A DNA stretch of 64,000 nt from Bog-756 sp963699345 (GTDB lineage Bacteria > Actinomycetota > Acidimicrobiia > Acidimicrobiales > RAAP-2), in the NCBI GenBank assembly GCA_963699345.1, contig CAVOTL010000003.1, positions 310,001-374,000 on the forward strand, read 5' to 3'. Positions 7,443 through 17,500 of this stretch are shown here, one piece after another. Made by a program: the position numbers and the translations under genes. Numbering within the stretch: position 1 is the stretch's first letter; each line of letters begins with the position of its first letter. The notes beneath the pieces are model-generated. The model was not told where the DNA came from, made no database searches, and was given only the letters and a program-made list of their open reading frames with translations.

Positions 7443-9756
7443 TCAGGTCGATTCGATGCCGACGATCGGCCCCGGGATCGCCTGGTTCCCGTTCGACCCG
7501 TCGAAGCCGGCATCGCCGTAGGCGAAGATGCCGCCGTCGGCGGCCACGAACCAGTACCCGTGGCCGTCGGGGGTGGTCGCCATGCCCACGATGGGCTGGT
7601 TGAGGGTGATGTCGCCGGCCGAGCCGTAGAAGCCGGCGTCGCCGTAGGCGAAGATGCCGCCGTCGGCGGCGACGAGCCAGTAGCCGTGGCCGTCGGGGGT
7701 GGACGTCATGCCCACGATGGGCTGGTTGAGGGGGATGTCGCCGGCCGAGCCGTAGAAGCCGGCGTCGCCGTAGGCGAAGATGCCGCCGTCGGCGGCGACG
7801 AGCCAGTAGCCGTGGCCGTCGGGGGTGGCGGCCATGCCCACGATGGGCTGGTTCAGGGTGATGTCGCCGGCCGAGCCGTAGAACCCGGCGTCGCCGTAGG
7901 CGAAGATGCCGCCGTCGGAGGCGACGAGCCAGTAGCCCTGTCCGTCGGGGGTGGCGGCCATGCCCACGATGGGCTGGTTGAGGGTGATGTCTCCGGCCGA
8001 GCCGAAGAAACCGGCGTCGCCGTAGGCGAAGATGCCGCCGTCCGAGGCCACCAGCCAGTACCCGATGTCGTAGGGCTCGTCCACCGCACCGCCGACGATC
8101 GGCTCGTTGAGCGGCGACTGCGATCCGTCGCCGTACCAGACCGCGGAGCCGAACGGATAGACGGAGGCGTCGTCGCCGATCTCCCAGTACCCCTGCGCGA
8201 GCGTCCCGCCCGCGGAGGGAGACGTCGAGGCCGTGTAGTAGGTGTCCGCCAGGTCCTCGGCCGAAAACGAGTACGGACCACTCCCGGCGATGACGACGTC
8301 ACACGTCGGATACGCCTCGGGGTCGGTTGGTCCGGTCGTACCGGGAACGGCCTCGCATCCGGGGATCGGCCGGCCCTCGAACTCGTAGGTGACCGGCCCC
8401 GGATCGGCGTCCGGCGACACTGCCGGCCAGGTCACCCGGGCGGCGAGGACCAGTTCCTTCGGGCCGACCTGGGTGACGGTCACGGCGGTCGACGTGGCCA
8501 GCGGATCGCTCTCGATCTCGGCGTACTGCTGGCTCACCACCAGGCACGCGCCGGCGGCGGGACACGAGATCGAGATCCACCGTTGCGCCGACTGCGCCGC
8601 GCCCGTGAGCGTGCCGGACACCGCCGCCGACGACGTCCCGTCGAAGTCCTGGAGTCCCGAATAGCCCGCGTAGTCCACCGCTGCCACGCAGTCCGTGAGG
8701 GAGACGCAGGACAACGAGGGCAGACCGATGGTGTACCCGCCACCGGGATCGCTCGGGTTCGTCACCGCCGCGGTCGGCACGAGGGCCCCCCAGGTGCCGG
8801 TGAACACCACGAACCCCGACGCCGCCGTGGTGTCGAACGGCACGGCGCCCACGACGCACGACTGCGCCGCCACGCAGTCGATCGAACCCGGCCTCCAGGT
8901 CTGGGTGGGATCCAGGGTGGTGATCTCCGAGTCCGACCACACCCCCGCCGACAGGGTCGCCATCCAGAGGCCCCCGGGGGCCACGTCGGCCACCGGCCCG
9001 ACCATGCAGTACGAGTCGGCACACCCGACCACGGTGGCCGGCAGGGCGGTGGTGCCGGCCGGGGTGGCCGGTAGGGCGGCGACCGTCCAGGACGTGCCGT
9101 CGAACTGCAGGGCCTCCGGCTCCGCCACGCCGTCGGCGTCGTACCCGCCGACCGCCACGCACAGGTCGGTCGAGGCACAGTCGACCGCCGTGAGGCTGGT
9201 GCCGGCCGGAAGCGACGGCACCGGCGCGTCGGTCCAGGCCGTGCCGTCGAACGCCAGCAACGGGTCGGTGGCGCCGGGCAGACCGTTGGCCAGCACGCAG
9301 AACGACGCGCTCGACGCAGGACAGGGCCCCGGAACCGAAGCCGAACTCGTCCGCGGTGATCGGCGGGGCGACGACCGGACTCGGCGCGTCGTCGGTGAAG
9401 CGGAAGCTCCTCGTGCTGCCCCCGCTCCCGTAGACGGTGCTCCCGACCGTGAGGCAGTCACCCGGGGCCCAGCACGAGATGGCGTCGTTCCAGGAAGAGC
9501 CGTCCAGGATGGGGCCGATCGGGAACCATACGGGGGAGGTGACGTGGGGGACCGCGTCGGCACGATCGGCACGGTGGCCGCCGGGGGCCGAGGCCCCGAC
9601 GACGTGCACGGCCGGGTCGTCGGTGACGCCGAGGGTGGTGGCCCGACCCGACGGCGAAGCCGCCGCGCCGGTCGTGGCGCCGGCCGCCGGGATGCCGACG
9701 CCCAGGCTCGCGCCGATCACCAACAGGGCGATGGTCGGTCGTCTCCAACTGGGCAT
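7443..9756 (-). pseudogene. secreted GYW-repeat protein 1, frame interrupted once
   Basis: An exported protein of about 770 residues if one frameshift is repaired. It starts with a signal peptide (PTIALLVIGASLGVGIPAAGA). The N-terminal 450 residues carry repeated segments with paired cysteines (for instance SCWAPGDCLTVG and DCASTDLCVAVGG) that resemble propeller-like blades. The C-terminal 250 residues hold one degenerate and five good copies of a 42-residue unit, GYWLVASDGGIFAYGDA-type. The frame changes at the C4 run 9327-9330: dropping one base joins GFGSG to PCPASSASF. The function is unknown; a cell-surface beta-propeller is an inference from repeat length. Paralogues lie at 45642 and 51963. 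Confidence 0.7.
7480..8180. repeat. 126-bp coding tandem repeats of GYW protein 1
   Basis: About five near-identical 126-bp units plus a degenerate one encode the 42-residue GYW repeats. The copies differ at only a few positions, for example GDIT/GDIP and VAS/VAA. Confidence 0.85.
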
Positions 9757-9839
9757 CTCGTCCCCGTCCTCTCGTCGGAGGCATCGTCCACGCGCGTCGC
9801 CCGGGTGCGGCTGACGATCGAACCGGTCCGGACACAGTG

Positions 9840-9865
9840 AGGGCCGACCCTCGCGGATCGGCCCT
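9840..9865 (-). terminator. hairpin downstream of the sulfonate operon
   Basis: AGGGCCGA (9840-9847) pairs with TCGGCCCT (9858-9865) around a 10-base loop, about 78 bp past the tauD stop. No T-run follows, so it is a stem-loop terminator candidate only. Confidence 0.45.
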
Positions 9866-9942
9866 GACTGCTTCTGGCGGCGGAGAGGGGTGACCCGGGA
9901 GCGCTCCGGATCGATCCGCCGCCGAAAAGAACGTGACGGTGG

Positions 9943-10824
9943 TCAGTAGGGGGCGTCACCCCGCAACGTCACGCGTTGGATCACCCGGTGCTGGTCGCCG
10001 AAGTCGCCCACGACAGAGTGTTGGGTGGCCCGGTTGTCCCAGAAGCCGACATCACCCTCGGTCCAGTGGTACCGCACGGTGAACTCGGGCTTGACCGAGT
10101 GCTGGTAGAGGAAGGCGAGGAGGGCGTTGCTCTCCGCCCGGGTGAGCTCCACGATGTGCGAGGTGAAGCCGGGATTGACGAAGAGTCCCCGGGCGCCGGT
10201 CTCGGGATGGGTGCGCACCACGGGGTGGGTCACCGGATCGAGGGTCGGGAGCTCCTCGCCCTCCCACCGCCCCGACCCGAAGTGGTCGAACGCCGACTTG
10301 AAGGCCGCCCGTCCGTCGTGGACGGCGGTCAGCGTGGAGAGGAACGCCTGGAGGGACGGACTGAGCGCCTCGAAGGCGGCCTGCTGGTTCGAGAAGGCGG
10401 TGTCACCCCCCGAGGGCGGGATCACGACGGCCGACAGGATGCTCCCGAGTGGCGGCCGCTCGACGAAGGTCACGTCGGTGTGCCAGTCCAGGCCCTGGGA
10501 CCGCTCGGCCACGTCGCCGTACGACGCGTACAACTGTCGGGCCTTCGAATAGTCGATCTCGAAGACGTTGGGGTGGCCGTCGATCCCCGGGACGACCGGA
10601 TGACCCTCGGTCAGCTCGCCGAACCGGGCGGCGAAGGCCTGGTGCTCGACCGGGTCGAGGTTCTGGCGGGGGAAGAAGACGACCTTGCGGTCCAGCCAGA
10701 TACGGCGGATCTGGTCGACGGTCCCCTGGTCCACCTGACGGAGGTCGACACCGTCGATGACGGCTCCGATTGCGGCCGACAGCGGTCGGGCGGTGAGGGT
10801 GGGACGGGTCTCGGTCTGGGTCAT
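9943..10824 (-). CDS. tauD: TauD/TfdA-family Fe(II)/2-oxoglutarate-dependent dioxygenase
   Basis: A 293-residue cytosolic enzyme. The metal facial triad is visible: WHTDVTF gives His115 and Asp117, and NRATQHSV gives the distal His269; Arg284 in VIQRVTL would bind 2-oxoglutarate. Members hydroxylate the carbon next to a sulfonate (or sulfate ester), which then breaks down to an aldehyde and sulfite (or sulfate). It is the last gene of a four-gene operon with a sulfonate ABC transporter; its ATG overlaps the ATPase stop (ATGA). Taurine, another alkanesulfonate or an alkyl sulfate could be the substrate. A hairpin at 9840-9865 may end the transcript. Confidence 0.85.
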   Translation of the reverse strand: MTQTETRPTLTARPLSAAIGAVIDGVDLRQVDQGTVDQIRRIWLDRKVVFFPRQNLDPVEHQAFAARFGELTEGHPVVPGIDGHPNVFEIDYSKARQLYASYGDVAERSQGLDWHTDVTFVERPPLGSILSAVVIPPSGGDTAFSNQQAAFEALSPSLQAFLSTLTAVHDGRAAFKSAFDHFGSGRWEGEELPTLDPVTHPVVRTHPETGARGLFVNPGFTSHIVELTRAESNALLAFLYQHSVKPEFTVRYHWTEGDVGFWDNRATQHSVVGDFGDQHRVIQRVTLRGDAPY

Positions 10825-11663
10825 GGGCGTGACGCTCCTTCGTGGGTGGTGGGTCCGGCGGGTGCGGGGGTGGGGGACCGGTCGGGTGGGACATCGCCGT
10901 CCATCCCTTCCTGACTGTCGTCGACTCCGATCTCGGCGAGGAGTCGGGAGCGGAGCTCGTTGAACCTCGTCCCGCCGCGACGCCTCGGCAGGTCGACGTC
11001 GATCGGGAGATCGAGGGTGACGTGCCCGTCCGTCAGCACCAGGCAGCGGTCGGCCAGGAGGATCGCCTCGTCGACGTCGTGGGTGACCAGGAGCACCGCG
11101 GGGTGGTGCCGTTCGCACAGCTGGGCGACCAGGGCATGCATCCGGATGCGGGTGAGCGCATCGAGGGCTCCGAAGGGCTCGTCGAGCAGTAGGAGCTGCG
11201 GCTCGGCCACCAGCGCCCGGGCCAGGGCCACCCGCTGGGCCTCGCCTCCCGACAGCGTCTTCGGCCAGTCCTGCTCGTGGCCGGCCAGACCCACCTCGCC
11301 CAGCGCCTCGGCACCGCGCCGGCCGGCCTCGGGACCGGGTCGGCCGAGCAGGACGTTGTCGAGCACCCGGGCCCAGGGCAGCAGGCGGGGGTCCTGGAAC
11401 ACGACCGACCGCCGCTCGGGCACCAGGACCTCGCCGGTGGCCCCCTCGTCGAGTCCGGCGAGGGTCCGCAGGATGGTGGTCTTGCCCGACCCGCTCCGGC
11501 CGAGCAGGGCGACGAACTCACCCGGGGCGATGTCGAGGTCGATACCCGCGATGACCCGTCGGGGGCCGAAGCTGCGGTGGAGGTCGCGGACGACCACGGC
11601 CCGGGCGGCCGGGACTGCGTCGTCGGGGGACCGGTGGTCGGTGCCGATCACGAGGGCGCTCAT
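10821..11663 (-). CDS. ssuB: aliphatic sulfonate ABC transporter, ATP-binding protein
   Basis: A 280-residue ABC ATPase of the nitrate/sulfonate/taurine group. Walker A is LLGRSGSGKTT, the Q-loop VVFQDPRLLPW, the signature LSGGEAQRVALARAL, Walker B LLLLDEPFGAL and the H-loop LLVTHDVDEA. Overlaps of 4 bp with both the permease and tauD indicate tight translational coupling. It powers import of an organosulfonate through the neighbouring permease. The C-terminal 30 residues are a Pro/Thr-rich tail beyond the usual fold. A taurine (tauB) role is equally possible. Confidence 0.88.
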   Translation of the reverse strand: MSALVIGTDHRSPDDAVPAARAVVVRDLHRSFGPRRVIAGIDLDIAPGEFVALLGRSGSGKTTILRTLAGLDEGATGEVLVPERRSVVFQDPRLLPWARVLDNVLLGRPGPEAGRRGAEALGEVGLAGHEQDWPKTLSGGEAQRVALARALVAEPQLLLLDEPFGALDALTRIRMHALVAQLCERHHPAVLLVTHDVDEAILLADRCLVLTDGHVTLDLPIDVDLPRRRGGTRFNELRSRLLAEIGVDDSQEGMDGDVPPDRSPTPAPAGPTTHEGASRP

Positions 11664-12562
11664 CGGCCCGGCTGCCAACGCAGCAGTACCCGCTCGAGGA
11701 GGCGGACCCCGCTGTCGGTGGCGAGGCCGAGCAGCGCGTAACAGACGAGGCAGACGACGATCACATCGGACTCGAAGAAGGTCTGGGCCTGCACGATCAG
11801 GTAGCCGAGGCCGCTCGATGCGTTGATCTGCTCGGCGAAGACAAGAAGGAGCCAGGCCACGGCGGTGGCCATGCGGAGTCCGATCAGGAATCCGGGCAGC
11901 GCGGCGGGCAGCACGATGCGGCGGATCCTCGCCCAGCGCCCGAGGCCGACCACTTCGGCCAGCTCGAGGTAGCCCGGGTCCAGCGACCGGATCGCCGCGT
12001 AGGTGTTGATGTACACCGGGAACATCACCCCGAGTGTGATCAGCGAGATCTTGGCCGTCTCCCCCACCCCGAGCCACAGGACGAAGAGGGACTCGAGGCC
12101 GATGATGGGCACGAACCGGAGCATCTGGACGTTGCCGTCGATCAGGTTCTCCCCCAGTTTCGACAGGCCGGAGGCCAGAGCCAGGGCCGCACCGATCGGG
12201 ACGCCGACGAGCAGCCCCCAGAACACCCGCTGGAGTGACGCCCACAGCGCGCTCGGGAGCTGGCCGTCGCGGACCATGTGGGCACCGGTGGTGAGTACCA
12301 CCGAGGGTGCCGCCAGATCCTGGGGCTTGATCCAGCCGGCCAGGGCGGCGACCTCCCAGACGGCGAAGAGCAGGACGACGCCGATGAAGCGCTGCCAACC
12401 GCGGCCGATGCGCCGGTGGCGGCCGGTGGCGGCCGACCCGACCCCCGTCGTCAGGCGGACGAGGGCGGGCCCGTCGTCGGGGGGCCTCCCGGCGCCGTCC
12501 GCCCCGGGTGCCGGTGCGCCCGTCGGGGCGATCGCCGAGTGACCGGATTCGACGGTGGTCAT
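11660..12562 (-). CDS. ssuC: aliphatic sulfonate ABC transporter, permease
   Basis: A 300-residue membrane protein with about six helices, beginning at GWQRFIGVVLLFAVWEVAAL (about residues 55-75). The cytoplasmic EAA loop, the contact with the ATPase, is AEVVGLGRWARIRRIVLPAALPG. About 50 disordered residues precede helix 1. The topology and the EAA loop place it in the BPD_transp_1 family, SsuC/TauC branch. It overlaps the SBP gene upstream and the ATPase gene downstream by 4 bp each. The substrate is inferred from the adjacent dioxygenase. Confidence 0.88.
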   Translation of the reverse strand: MTTVESGHSAIAPTGAPAPGADGAGRPPDDGPALVRLTTGVGSAATGRHRRIGRGWQRFIGVVLLFAVWEVAALAGWIKPQDLAAPSVVLTTGAHMVRDGQLPSALWASLQRVFWGLLVGVPIGAALALASGLSKLGENLIDGNVQMLRFVPIIGLESLFVLWLGVGETAKISLITLGVMFPVYINTYAAIRSLDPGYLELAEVVGLGRWARIRRIVLPAALPGFLIGLRMATAVAWLLLVFAEQINASSGLGYLIVQAQTFFESDVIVVCLVCYALLGLATDSGVRLLERVLLRWQPGR

Positions 12563-13611
12563 GAGGCCTCCAGCGACGCCACCAGGTTGTTGAACCTCGG
12601 GTCGAACTGTTTGGCGACATCGACCTTGTGGGGGATCTGTCCGGCCGCGAAGTAGAGGTCGGCGGCCTCCTGCTGATCGGCGAGTACGTCACCCGGCAGC
12701 TGCAGGAAGGTGGTCGGGCCCTCCCGCTTGGCCACCTCGGCCGCCCGGGCCGGCGACAGGTGGTACTGGTCGATGAAGACCTGTTGGATCGCCGCCTCGG
12801 GGTGGGCGTTCAGGTACTGGTAGGCCTTCACCAAGCGGCTGATGTAGTCGCCGATCGCCGCGGTCTCGGCCGGGTCCGAGAGGGCGGTACCGGTGGCGAT
12901 GAGGAATCCGGCACGGTCGATGATCCGGTTCCCGTAGGAGATCACGTGGGCGGTCGGGTTGGCCTCGAGGTAGACGCTGAGCAGTGGTTCGACCGTGATG
13001 CCGGCGTCGGCGGAGCCGCCCTGCAGGGCGGCGGCGATCTGGGTGGTCGGCAGGTTGACCGATGTGACGTCCGACAACGAGAGCCCGGCGCTCTGCAGAC
13101 CCTCGAGCAGCACCGTCTGGCTGGCCGTCCCCTCCTGGTAGGCGACCCGCTTGCCCTTCAGGCCGGCCCAACCGGTGATGGAGTCCACCCCGGGAGCCGA
13201 CACCAGGCCGTAGCCGCTCCCCTGCGAGGCCCACCCGGTGACGGCCCTGATCGTCTGGCCTGCCGCCTGGGCGAAGATCAGCGGCGTGCTGTAGACGAAG
13301 CCCACGTCCAGGGAACCACCCTCGAACGCCTGCAGCATCGACGGGCCGCCGACGAACTCGGAGTACTGGACCGTGTAGGGAAAGTTCTTGTCCTGACCCG
13401 AGATCGAGAGCAGGGTCTTGAGGTTCTGGAGCTGCTCGCCGACGCGGAGGACGGTACCGGCGGGGATGGACGACGCCGAGGCCGTCGTGGCCTTCGCCGC
13501 AGTGCTCGTCGTCGAGGAGGACGACGAGGAGCCCCCGCAGGCGGCAAGCAGCATTCCGGCCAGGGCGAGGCCCACGAGGGCGGCGGTCGTTCGGGCCGGT
13601 CGATTGATCAT
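12559..13611 (-). CDS. ssuA: aliphatic sulfonate ABC transporter, substrate-binding lipoprotein
   Basis: A 350-residue exported solute-binding protein. The signal peptide ends in the lipobox LLAAC, followed by a Ser/Thr-rich linker. The mature part resembles SsuA/NrtA/TauA: YSEFVGGPSMLQAFEGGSLDVGFV early, GLKGKRVAYQEGTASQ in the middle and ALQGGSADAGITVEP afterwards. It is the first gene of the operon. The ATG at 13611 has no Shine-Dalgarno and lies 6 nt after a TAGATT -10 box, so the transcript is probably leaderless. Ligand preference among alkanesulfonates cannot be read from sequence. Confidence 0.88.
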   Translation of the reverse strand: MINRPARTTAALVGLALAGMLLAACGGSSSSSSTTSTAAKATTASASSIPAGTVLRVGEQLQNLKTLLSISGQDKNFPYTVQYSEFVGGPSMLQAFEGGSLDVGFVYSTPLIFAQAAGQTIRAVTGWASQGSGYGLVSAPGVDSITGWAGLKGKRVAYQEGTASQTVLLEGLQSAGLSLSDVTSVNLPTTQIAAALQGGSADAGITVEPLLSVYLEANPTAHVISYGNRIIDRAGFLIATGTALSDPAETAAIGDYISRLVKAYQYLNAHPEAAIQQVFIDQYHLSPARAAEVAKREGPTTFLQLPGDVLADQQEAADLYFAAGQIPHKVDVAKQFDPRFNNLVASLEAS

Positions 13612-13617
13612 GCGTGC

Positions 13618-13647
13618 AATCTATATAAAACCGATGGGAATGGTCAA
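13618..13647 (-). promoter_or_regulatory. promoter of the sulfonate operon (TTGACC-18-TAGATT)
   Basis: On the minus strand -35 TTGACC (13642-13647) and -10 TAGATT (13618-13623) are 18 bp apart, and the -10 ends 6 nt before the ATG. The AT-rich patch stands out from its surroundings. Confidence 0.65.
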
Positions 13648-13691
13648 GATTGCCCCCATCCCGCTCGTTCCGACCGGGGGACCGGGGTCGG

Positions 13692-14804
13692 TCAGTCGAA
13701 GCGGAGGACGCCCCGGATGTTCCGGCCCGCCAACATGTCGGCGTACCCGTCGTTGACCCCCTCCAGCGGATAGGTCCGCGTGATCATCCCGTCGAGGTCG
13801 AGCAGTCCCTGGTCGCTCAGGTGCAGCAGGTGCGGGATGTCGTAGCGGACGTTGCCCGATCCGTACACGCACCCGACGATCCGCTTCTCGAACAGGGTCA
13901 GCCAGGTGAGGGACATCGACACCGTGACCTCGGCCAGTGGGTGCATGTTGGTCACGACCACCCGGCCACGTTTGGCGGTCAGGGCGAGGATCGCCTCGAG
14001 CAGTCCCCCGTCGCCCACCCCCATGGTGCAGATGACCTTCTCGGCCAACTTCCCCCACGTGACCTCCTCGACGAGAGGTAGCGCCTCGGCCACACCCGAG
14101 CAGGTGTGGGTGGCGCCGAAGCCCACCGCCCGCTCACGCTTCCAGGCCACCGGATCGACGGCCACGATCCGCTCGGCCCCCGCGTGGCGGGCCCCCTGGA
14201 TGGCCGCCGATCCGAGGCCCCCGGCGCCGATCACCACCACGTCGTCGCCGGGGTGCACGTCGGCGGCGTACACCGCCGAACCCCAGCCGGTCATCACCCC
14301 GCAGCCGACGAGGCTGGCGGTCTCGAGCGGGTAGTGGTCGAGGATCTTCACGCACGACGAGCCGTGTACCACCGTGTACGGGCTGAAGGTGCCGAGGCAC
14401 ATCATCGAGGCCAGGTCGGTGCCGTCGGTCAGGTGGTGACGCGACGTCCCGTCCACCTGGATGCCGAGCATGGTGCGGTCACCCAGGTCGCACACGTTCG
14501 AATGACCCGCGGCGCACGACGGGCAGCGCCCACAGGCCGGGATGGCGGCCAGCACCACGTGGTCACCGGGGGCGAGGTCGGTCACCCCCTCGCCCACCTC
14601 CTCGACCACACCGGCGCCCTCGTGGCCACCGACGATCGGGTACAAGCCGCTCAGGTCGCCGGTGCGGAAGTGGTCGTCGCTGTGGCACAGGCCCGACGCC
14701 GCCAGGCGGACGAGGACCTCGCCCGCCTTCGGCGGGTCCAGGGTGATCGTCTCGATCTCCCAGGCCCGGTGCTCCGCGTGGATGACGGCCGCCCTGGTCT
14801 CCAT
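13692..14804 (-). CDS. zinc-dependent alcohol dehydrogenase, NDMA-type family
   Basis: A 370-residue medium-chain dehydrogenase. Catalytic zinc ligands are in SGLCHSD and GHEGAG; the structural zinc site is a run of four cysteines, CGRCPSCAAGHSNVC; the nucleotide site is VVIGAGGLGSAAIQGA. The C-terminal part matches actinobacterial NDMA-dependent (tightly bound NAD) alcohol dehydrogenases. It oxidises a primary alcohol to an aldehyde; the substrate is unknown. A GGGGGAG lies 5 nt before the ATG. It sits downstream of the LLM oxidoreductase (163 bp gap) and upstream of the sulfonate operon, which has its own promoter. Confidence 0.85.
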   Translation of the reverse strand: METRAAVIHAEHRAWEIETITLDPPKAGEVLVRLAASGLCHSDDHFRTGDLSGLYPIVGGHEGAGVVEEVGEGVTDLAPGDHVVLAAIPACGRCPSCAAGHSNVCDLGDRTMLGIQVDGTSRHHLTDGTDLASMMCLGTFSPYTVVHGSSCVKILDHYPLETASLVGCGVMTGWGSAVYAADVHPGDDVVVIGAGGLGSAAIQGARHAGAERIVAVDPVAWKRERAVGFGATHTCSGVAEALPLVEEVTWGKLAEKVICTMGVGDGGLLEAILALTAKRGRVVVTNMHPLAEVTVSMSLTWLTLFEKRIVGCVYGSGNVRYDIPHLLHLSDQGLLDLDGMITRTYPLEGVNDGYADMLAGRNIRGVLRFD

Positions 14805-14967
14805 GTCTCCCCCGTCCCCCGACCGTGCGCGGCCGGTGCCCGACCGGTCGTCGGGTCGCCCCTCCGATCCTGTCACGTGGGCCGGCCACGGCGGGGGCGC
14901 AGGGCGATCTAACCCGTCCCCCGGCGCCCCCGGCCGATCACCGGGGCGATCGGATCACGATCCGCCG

Positions 14968-15927
14968 TCAGGCCCCCAGTGCGGGTCCCAGCTCCTGCTT
15001 CCACCACTCGATGAACTCGCCCTGGTTGTCGCCTCCGATCTGGAGAAGCGCCACGTGGCTGAAGCCGGCGGACGCAAACTCCTCCACGGCGTCGACGACG
15101 GCGTCGACCGAGTTGCCGCAGGGGATCCCGTCGGCGACATCCGGACGGACCGAACTCGAAGCCGCCTCGAAGGCCGCCGTACTCGGCAGCTCCGAGTTCA
15201 CCTTCCATCCGCCGCCGAACCAGCTGAACAGGTCCTGGGCCCGCTTGACGGCGGTGTCCCGGTCCACGTCGTAGCTGATGGGCAGCTGTCCGACCCTCGG
15301 CTTCCCCTCCCCTCCGGCGGCATCGAAGGCGGCCACGATGTCCGACTTCGGCTCCACGGCGATCAGGCAGTCGGCCTTCTGCCCCGCCAGCCGACCCGAC
15401 TGCTCGCCCGAGGCGGCGATCCCGAGCTTGAGCGCGTGGTCGGGAAGGTCCCACAGCTTCGCGGAGTCGACCTGGAAGTGGCGGCCGTCGTAGTTCACGT
15501 AGCCGCCTTCCCACAGCTGGCGGATGATGTCCACCGCCTCGTCGAGCATCTGGTGGCGGACGTTCACCGGCGGCCAGCCGCCGCCGGTGACGTGCTCGTT
15601 GAGGTTCTCCCCGGCCCCGAGGCCGAGGGTGAACCGACCGTCGGAGAGGAGGTCGACGGTGGCCGCCTTCTGGGCGACGATCGCCGGGTGGTACCGCTTG
15701 ATCGGACACGTGACGTACGTCATGAGTTCGATGGTGGAGGTGGCCTGGGCGGCCGCGCCGAGCACCGACCAGGCGTACGGTGAGTGCCCCATGGCGTCCA
15801 CCCAGGGGAAGTAGTGGTCCGAGATCACGGCGAATCCGAAGCCCGCCTCCTCGGCCGCCTGGACGTCGCGGACCAGCTCCTTCGGTCCGGCCTGCTCGCA
15901 CATCATGGTGTATCCGATCATGGTCAT
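14968..15927 (-). CDS. LLM-class flavin/F420-dependent oxidoreductase
   Basis: A 319-residue TIM-barrel oxidoreductase of the luciferase-like monooxygenase class. AEEAGFGFAVISDHYFPW near residue 30 and GRFTLGLGAGENLNEHV near residue 98 are typical of F420-dependent members such as the F420-dependent glucose-6-phosphate dehydrogenase group. The end (VALLQIGGDNQGEFIEWWKQELGPAL) matches that subgroup. It would transfer hydride between coenzyme F420 and an unknown substrate. It follows the sugar transporter gene by 67 bp on the same strand, so both may share a message. Confidence 0.82.
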   Translation of the reverse strand: MTMIGYTMMCEQAGPKELVRDVQAAEEAGFGFAVISDHYFPWVDAMGHSPYAWSVLGAAAQATSTIELMTYVTCPIKRYHPAIVAQKAATVDLLSDGRFTLGLGAGENLNEHVTGGGWPPVNVRHQMLDEAVDIIRQLWEGGYVNYDGRHFQVDSAKLWDLPDHALKLGIAASGEQSGRLAGQKADCLIAVEPKSDIVAAFDAAGGEGKPRVGQLPISYDVDRDTAVKRAQDLFSWFGGGWKVNSELPSTAAFEAASSSVRPDVADGIPCGNSVDAVVDAVEEFASAGFSHVALLQIGGDNQGEFIEWWKQELGPALGA

Positions 15928-15994
15928 GTCGCTGGCTGTACCCGGCCACCCCGACCATGAACGTCGACGACCCGGTCGCCGAGGCCGGGTCCGG

Positions 15995-17500
15995 CTATGC
16001 CGTCGACACCGTCCGCTTCGAACCGGGCGACGTCCGCGGCATCGGCGATCCCTCGCCCCGGGCCTCGCGCTCGAACTCGTCGACGATCTCCTCCACCGAC
16101 AGCCCCTTCGTCTCGGGGAGGAACCGGTAGACGAAGGCGATGGCCAGCACGCAGAGGGCGGCGAAGCAGATCAGTACCCGGGAAAGCCCGATCGACGAGT
16201 TCCAGACGGGGAACACCTCGATGAGCGCGAAGTTGGCCACCCAGTCCGTGGTGGCTCCGATCGACGAGGCCCGGCCCCGCACCGCGGTGGGGAACACCTC
16301 CCCCTGGAGGAGCCACCCCGTCCCGCCCACCCCGACGGCGAAGGAGGCGATGAAGAAGTCGAGGCCGATCATGACCAGCACCAGCCGGCTCGTACCGGAC
16401 AGGAAGCCGAGGCCCGCCGCGGCCACCAGGGCGAAGACGGTCATCCCGAGGTAGCCGCCCATGGCCAGCTTCCGCCGACCCCACCGGTCGATGTAGCGGA
16501 ACCCCAGATAGGTGGCGGCCACGTTGACCGCCGTCATGATCGCGGTGACCTCCACCCCCGCGATGGTGGTGGACACCAGCGACGAGTTGTCGCCCTCGAA
16601 GATCGGGCCGAGGAGATGGGGACCGTAGTAGAGGGGCACATTGATCCCGGTGATCTGCTGGAAGACGAAGAAGCCGCAGACCACCATCAGCGCCCGCTTC
16701 ACGCCGGGGGTCCAGGCGCTCCGGCGCTCCCGGTTCTCCACCTCCTCCTCGTGATGCATCCGCCGGGCGCTCGCCTCGATGGCCTCCACCGAGACGTACA
16801 CGTCGAAGGAGGCCAGGGCCTCCTGGGCCTTGTCGAAGTGCCCTTGACGCATCAGCCACCGCGGTGACTCGGGAATGGTGGTGCGCAGGACCAGGCCGAG
16901 CAGGGCCGGCACCGCGCCCAGGCCCAGGATGAGGCGCCACCCGACCGTGGCGGCGCTGCCCGGGGCCACCCGCAGCACCACCAGGGCGACGACGTAGGCC
17001 CCGAGGATCCCGACGGTGATCATCCACTGCTGCAGCATCGACAGCGCCCCGCGTCGGCCCTTGGGGGCGTACTCGGCGATGTAGGCGGTGGCGATCGCGG
17101 TGTCGGCGCCGATCGCCAGTCCGATGAGCGTCCGGGCGAAGAGCAGGACGGCGGCGTCCGGGGTGAACGCCGACAGGATGGCGCCGAAGGCGTAGATGCC
17201 CGCGTCGGTGATGAGCAGCGCCTTGCGGCCGAAGTGGTCGGTCAGCGATCCGGCCGCCAGCGCGCCGACGGCGGCACCGAGGGAGGCGCCGGCCACCAGG
17301 TAGCCCTGCCAGAAGCCGGACAGGTGGTACGGCACGAAGTTGAGGGCGGAGCCGATGTTGGACGTGTCGTAGCCGAACAGGAACCCTCCGAGCGTGGCCA
17401 GGAGGGTCAGCTTCCAGTAGAAGGCGTTCGGCACCCGGTCGTCGAGGTCGGAGAGAACATCGGACCCGTCGGGCGGTCGGGATGTGGTGACCTGGCTCAT
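15995..17500 (-). CDS. MFS sugar transporter (sugar porter family)
   Basis: A 501-residue, 12-helix transporter. Sugar-porter signatures are present: GGFLFGYDTSNIG in helix 1, LTDHFGRKALL in loop 2-3, PESPRWLMRQGHFDKA before the central loop, QQITGINVPLYYGP in helix 7, RYIDRWGRRKLAM in loop 8-9 and FLPETKGLSVEEI at the end. It likely imports a monosaccharide or polyol by proton symport. A GGAGGAG precedes the ATG by 6 nt. It is the first gene of a likely unit with the LLM oxidoreductase. Confidence 0.85.
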   Translation of the reverse strand: MSQVTTSRPPDGSDVLSDLDDRVPNAFYWKLTLLATLGGFLFGYDTSNIGSALNFVPYHLSGFWQGYLVAGASLGAAVGALAAGSLTDHFGRKALLITDAGIYAFGAILSAFTPDAAVLLFARTLIGLAIGADTAIATAYIAEYAPKGRRGALSMLQQWMITVGILGAYVVALVVLRVAPGSAATVGWRLILGLGAVPALLGLVLRTTIPESPRWLMRQGHFDKAQEALASFDVYVSVEAIEASARRMHHEEEVENRERRSAWTPGVKRALMVVCGFFVFQQITGINVPLYYGPHLLGPIFEGDNSSLVSTTIAGVEVTAIMTAVNVAATYLGFRYIDRWGRRKLAMGGYLGMTVFALVAAAGLGFLSGTSRLVLVMIGLDFFIASFAVGVGGTGWLLQGEVFPTAVRGRASSIGATTDWVANFALIEVFPVWNSSIGLSRVLICFAALCVLAIAFVYRFLPETKGLSVEEIVDEFEREARGEGSPMPRTSPGSKRTVSTA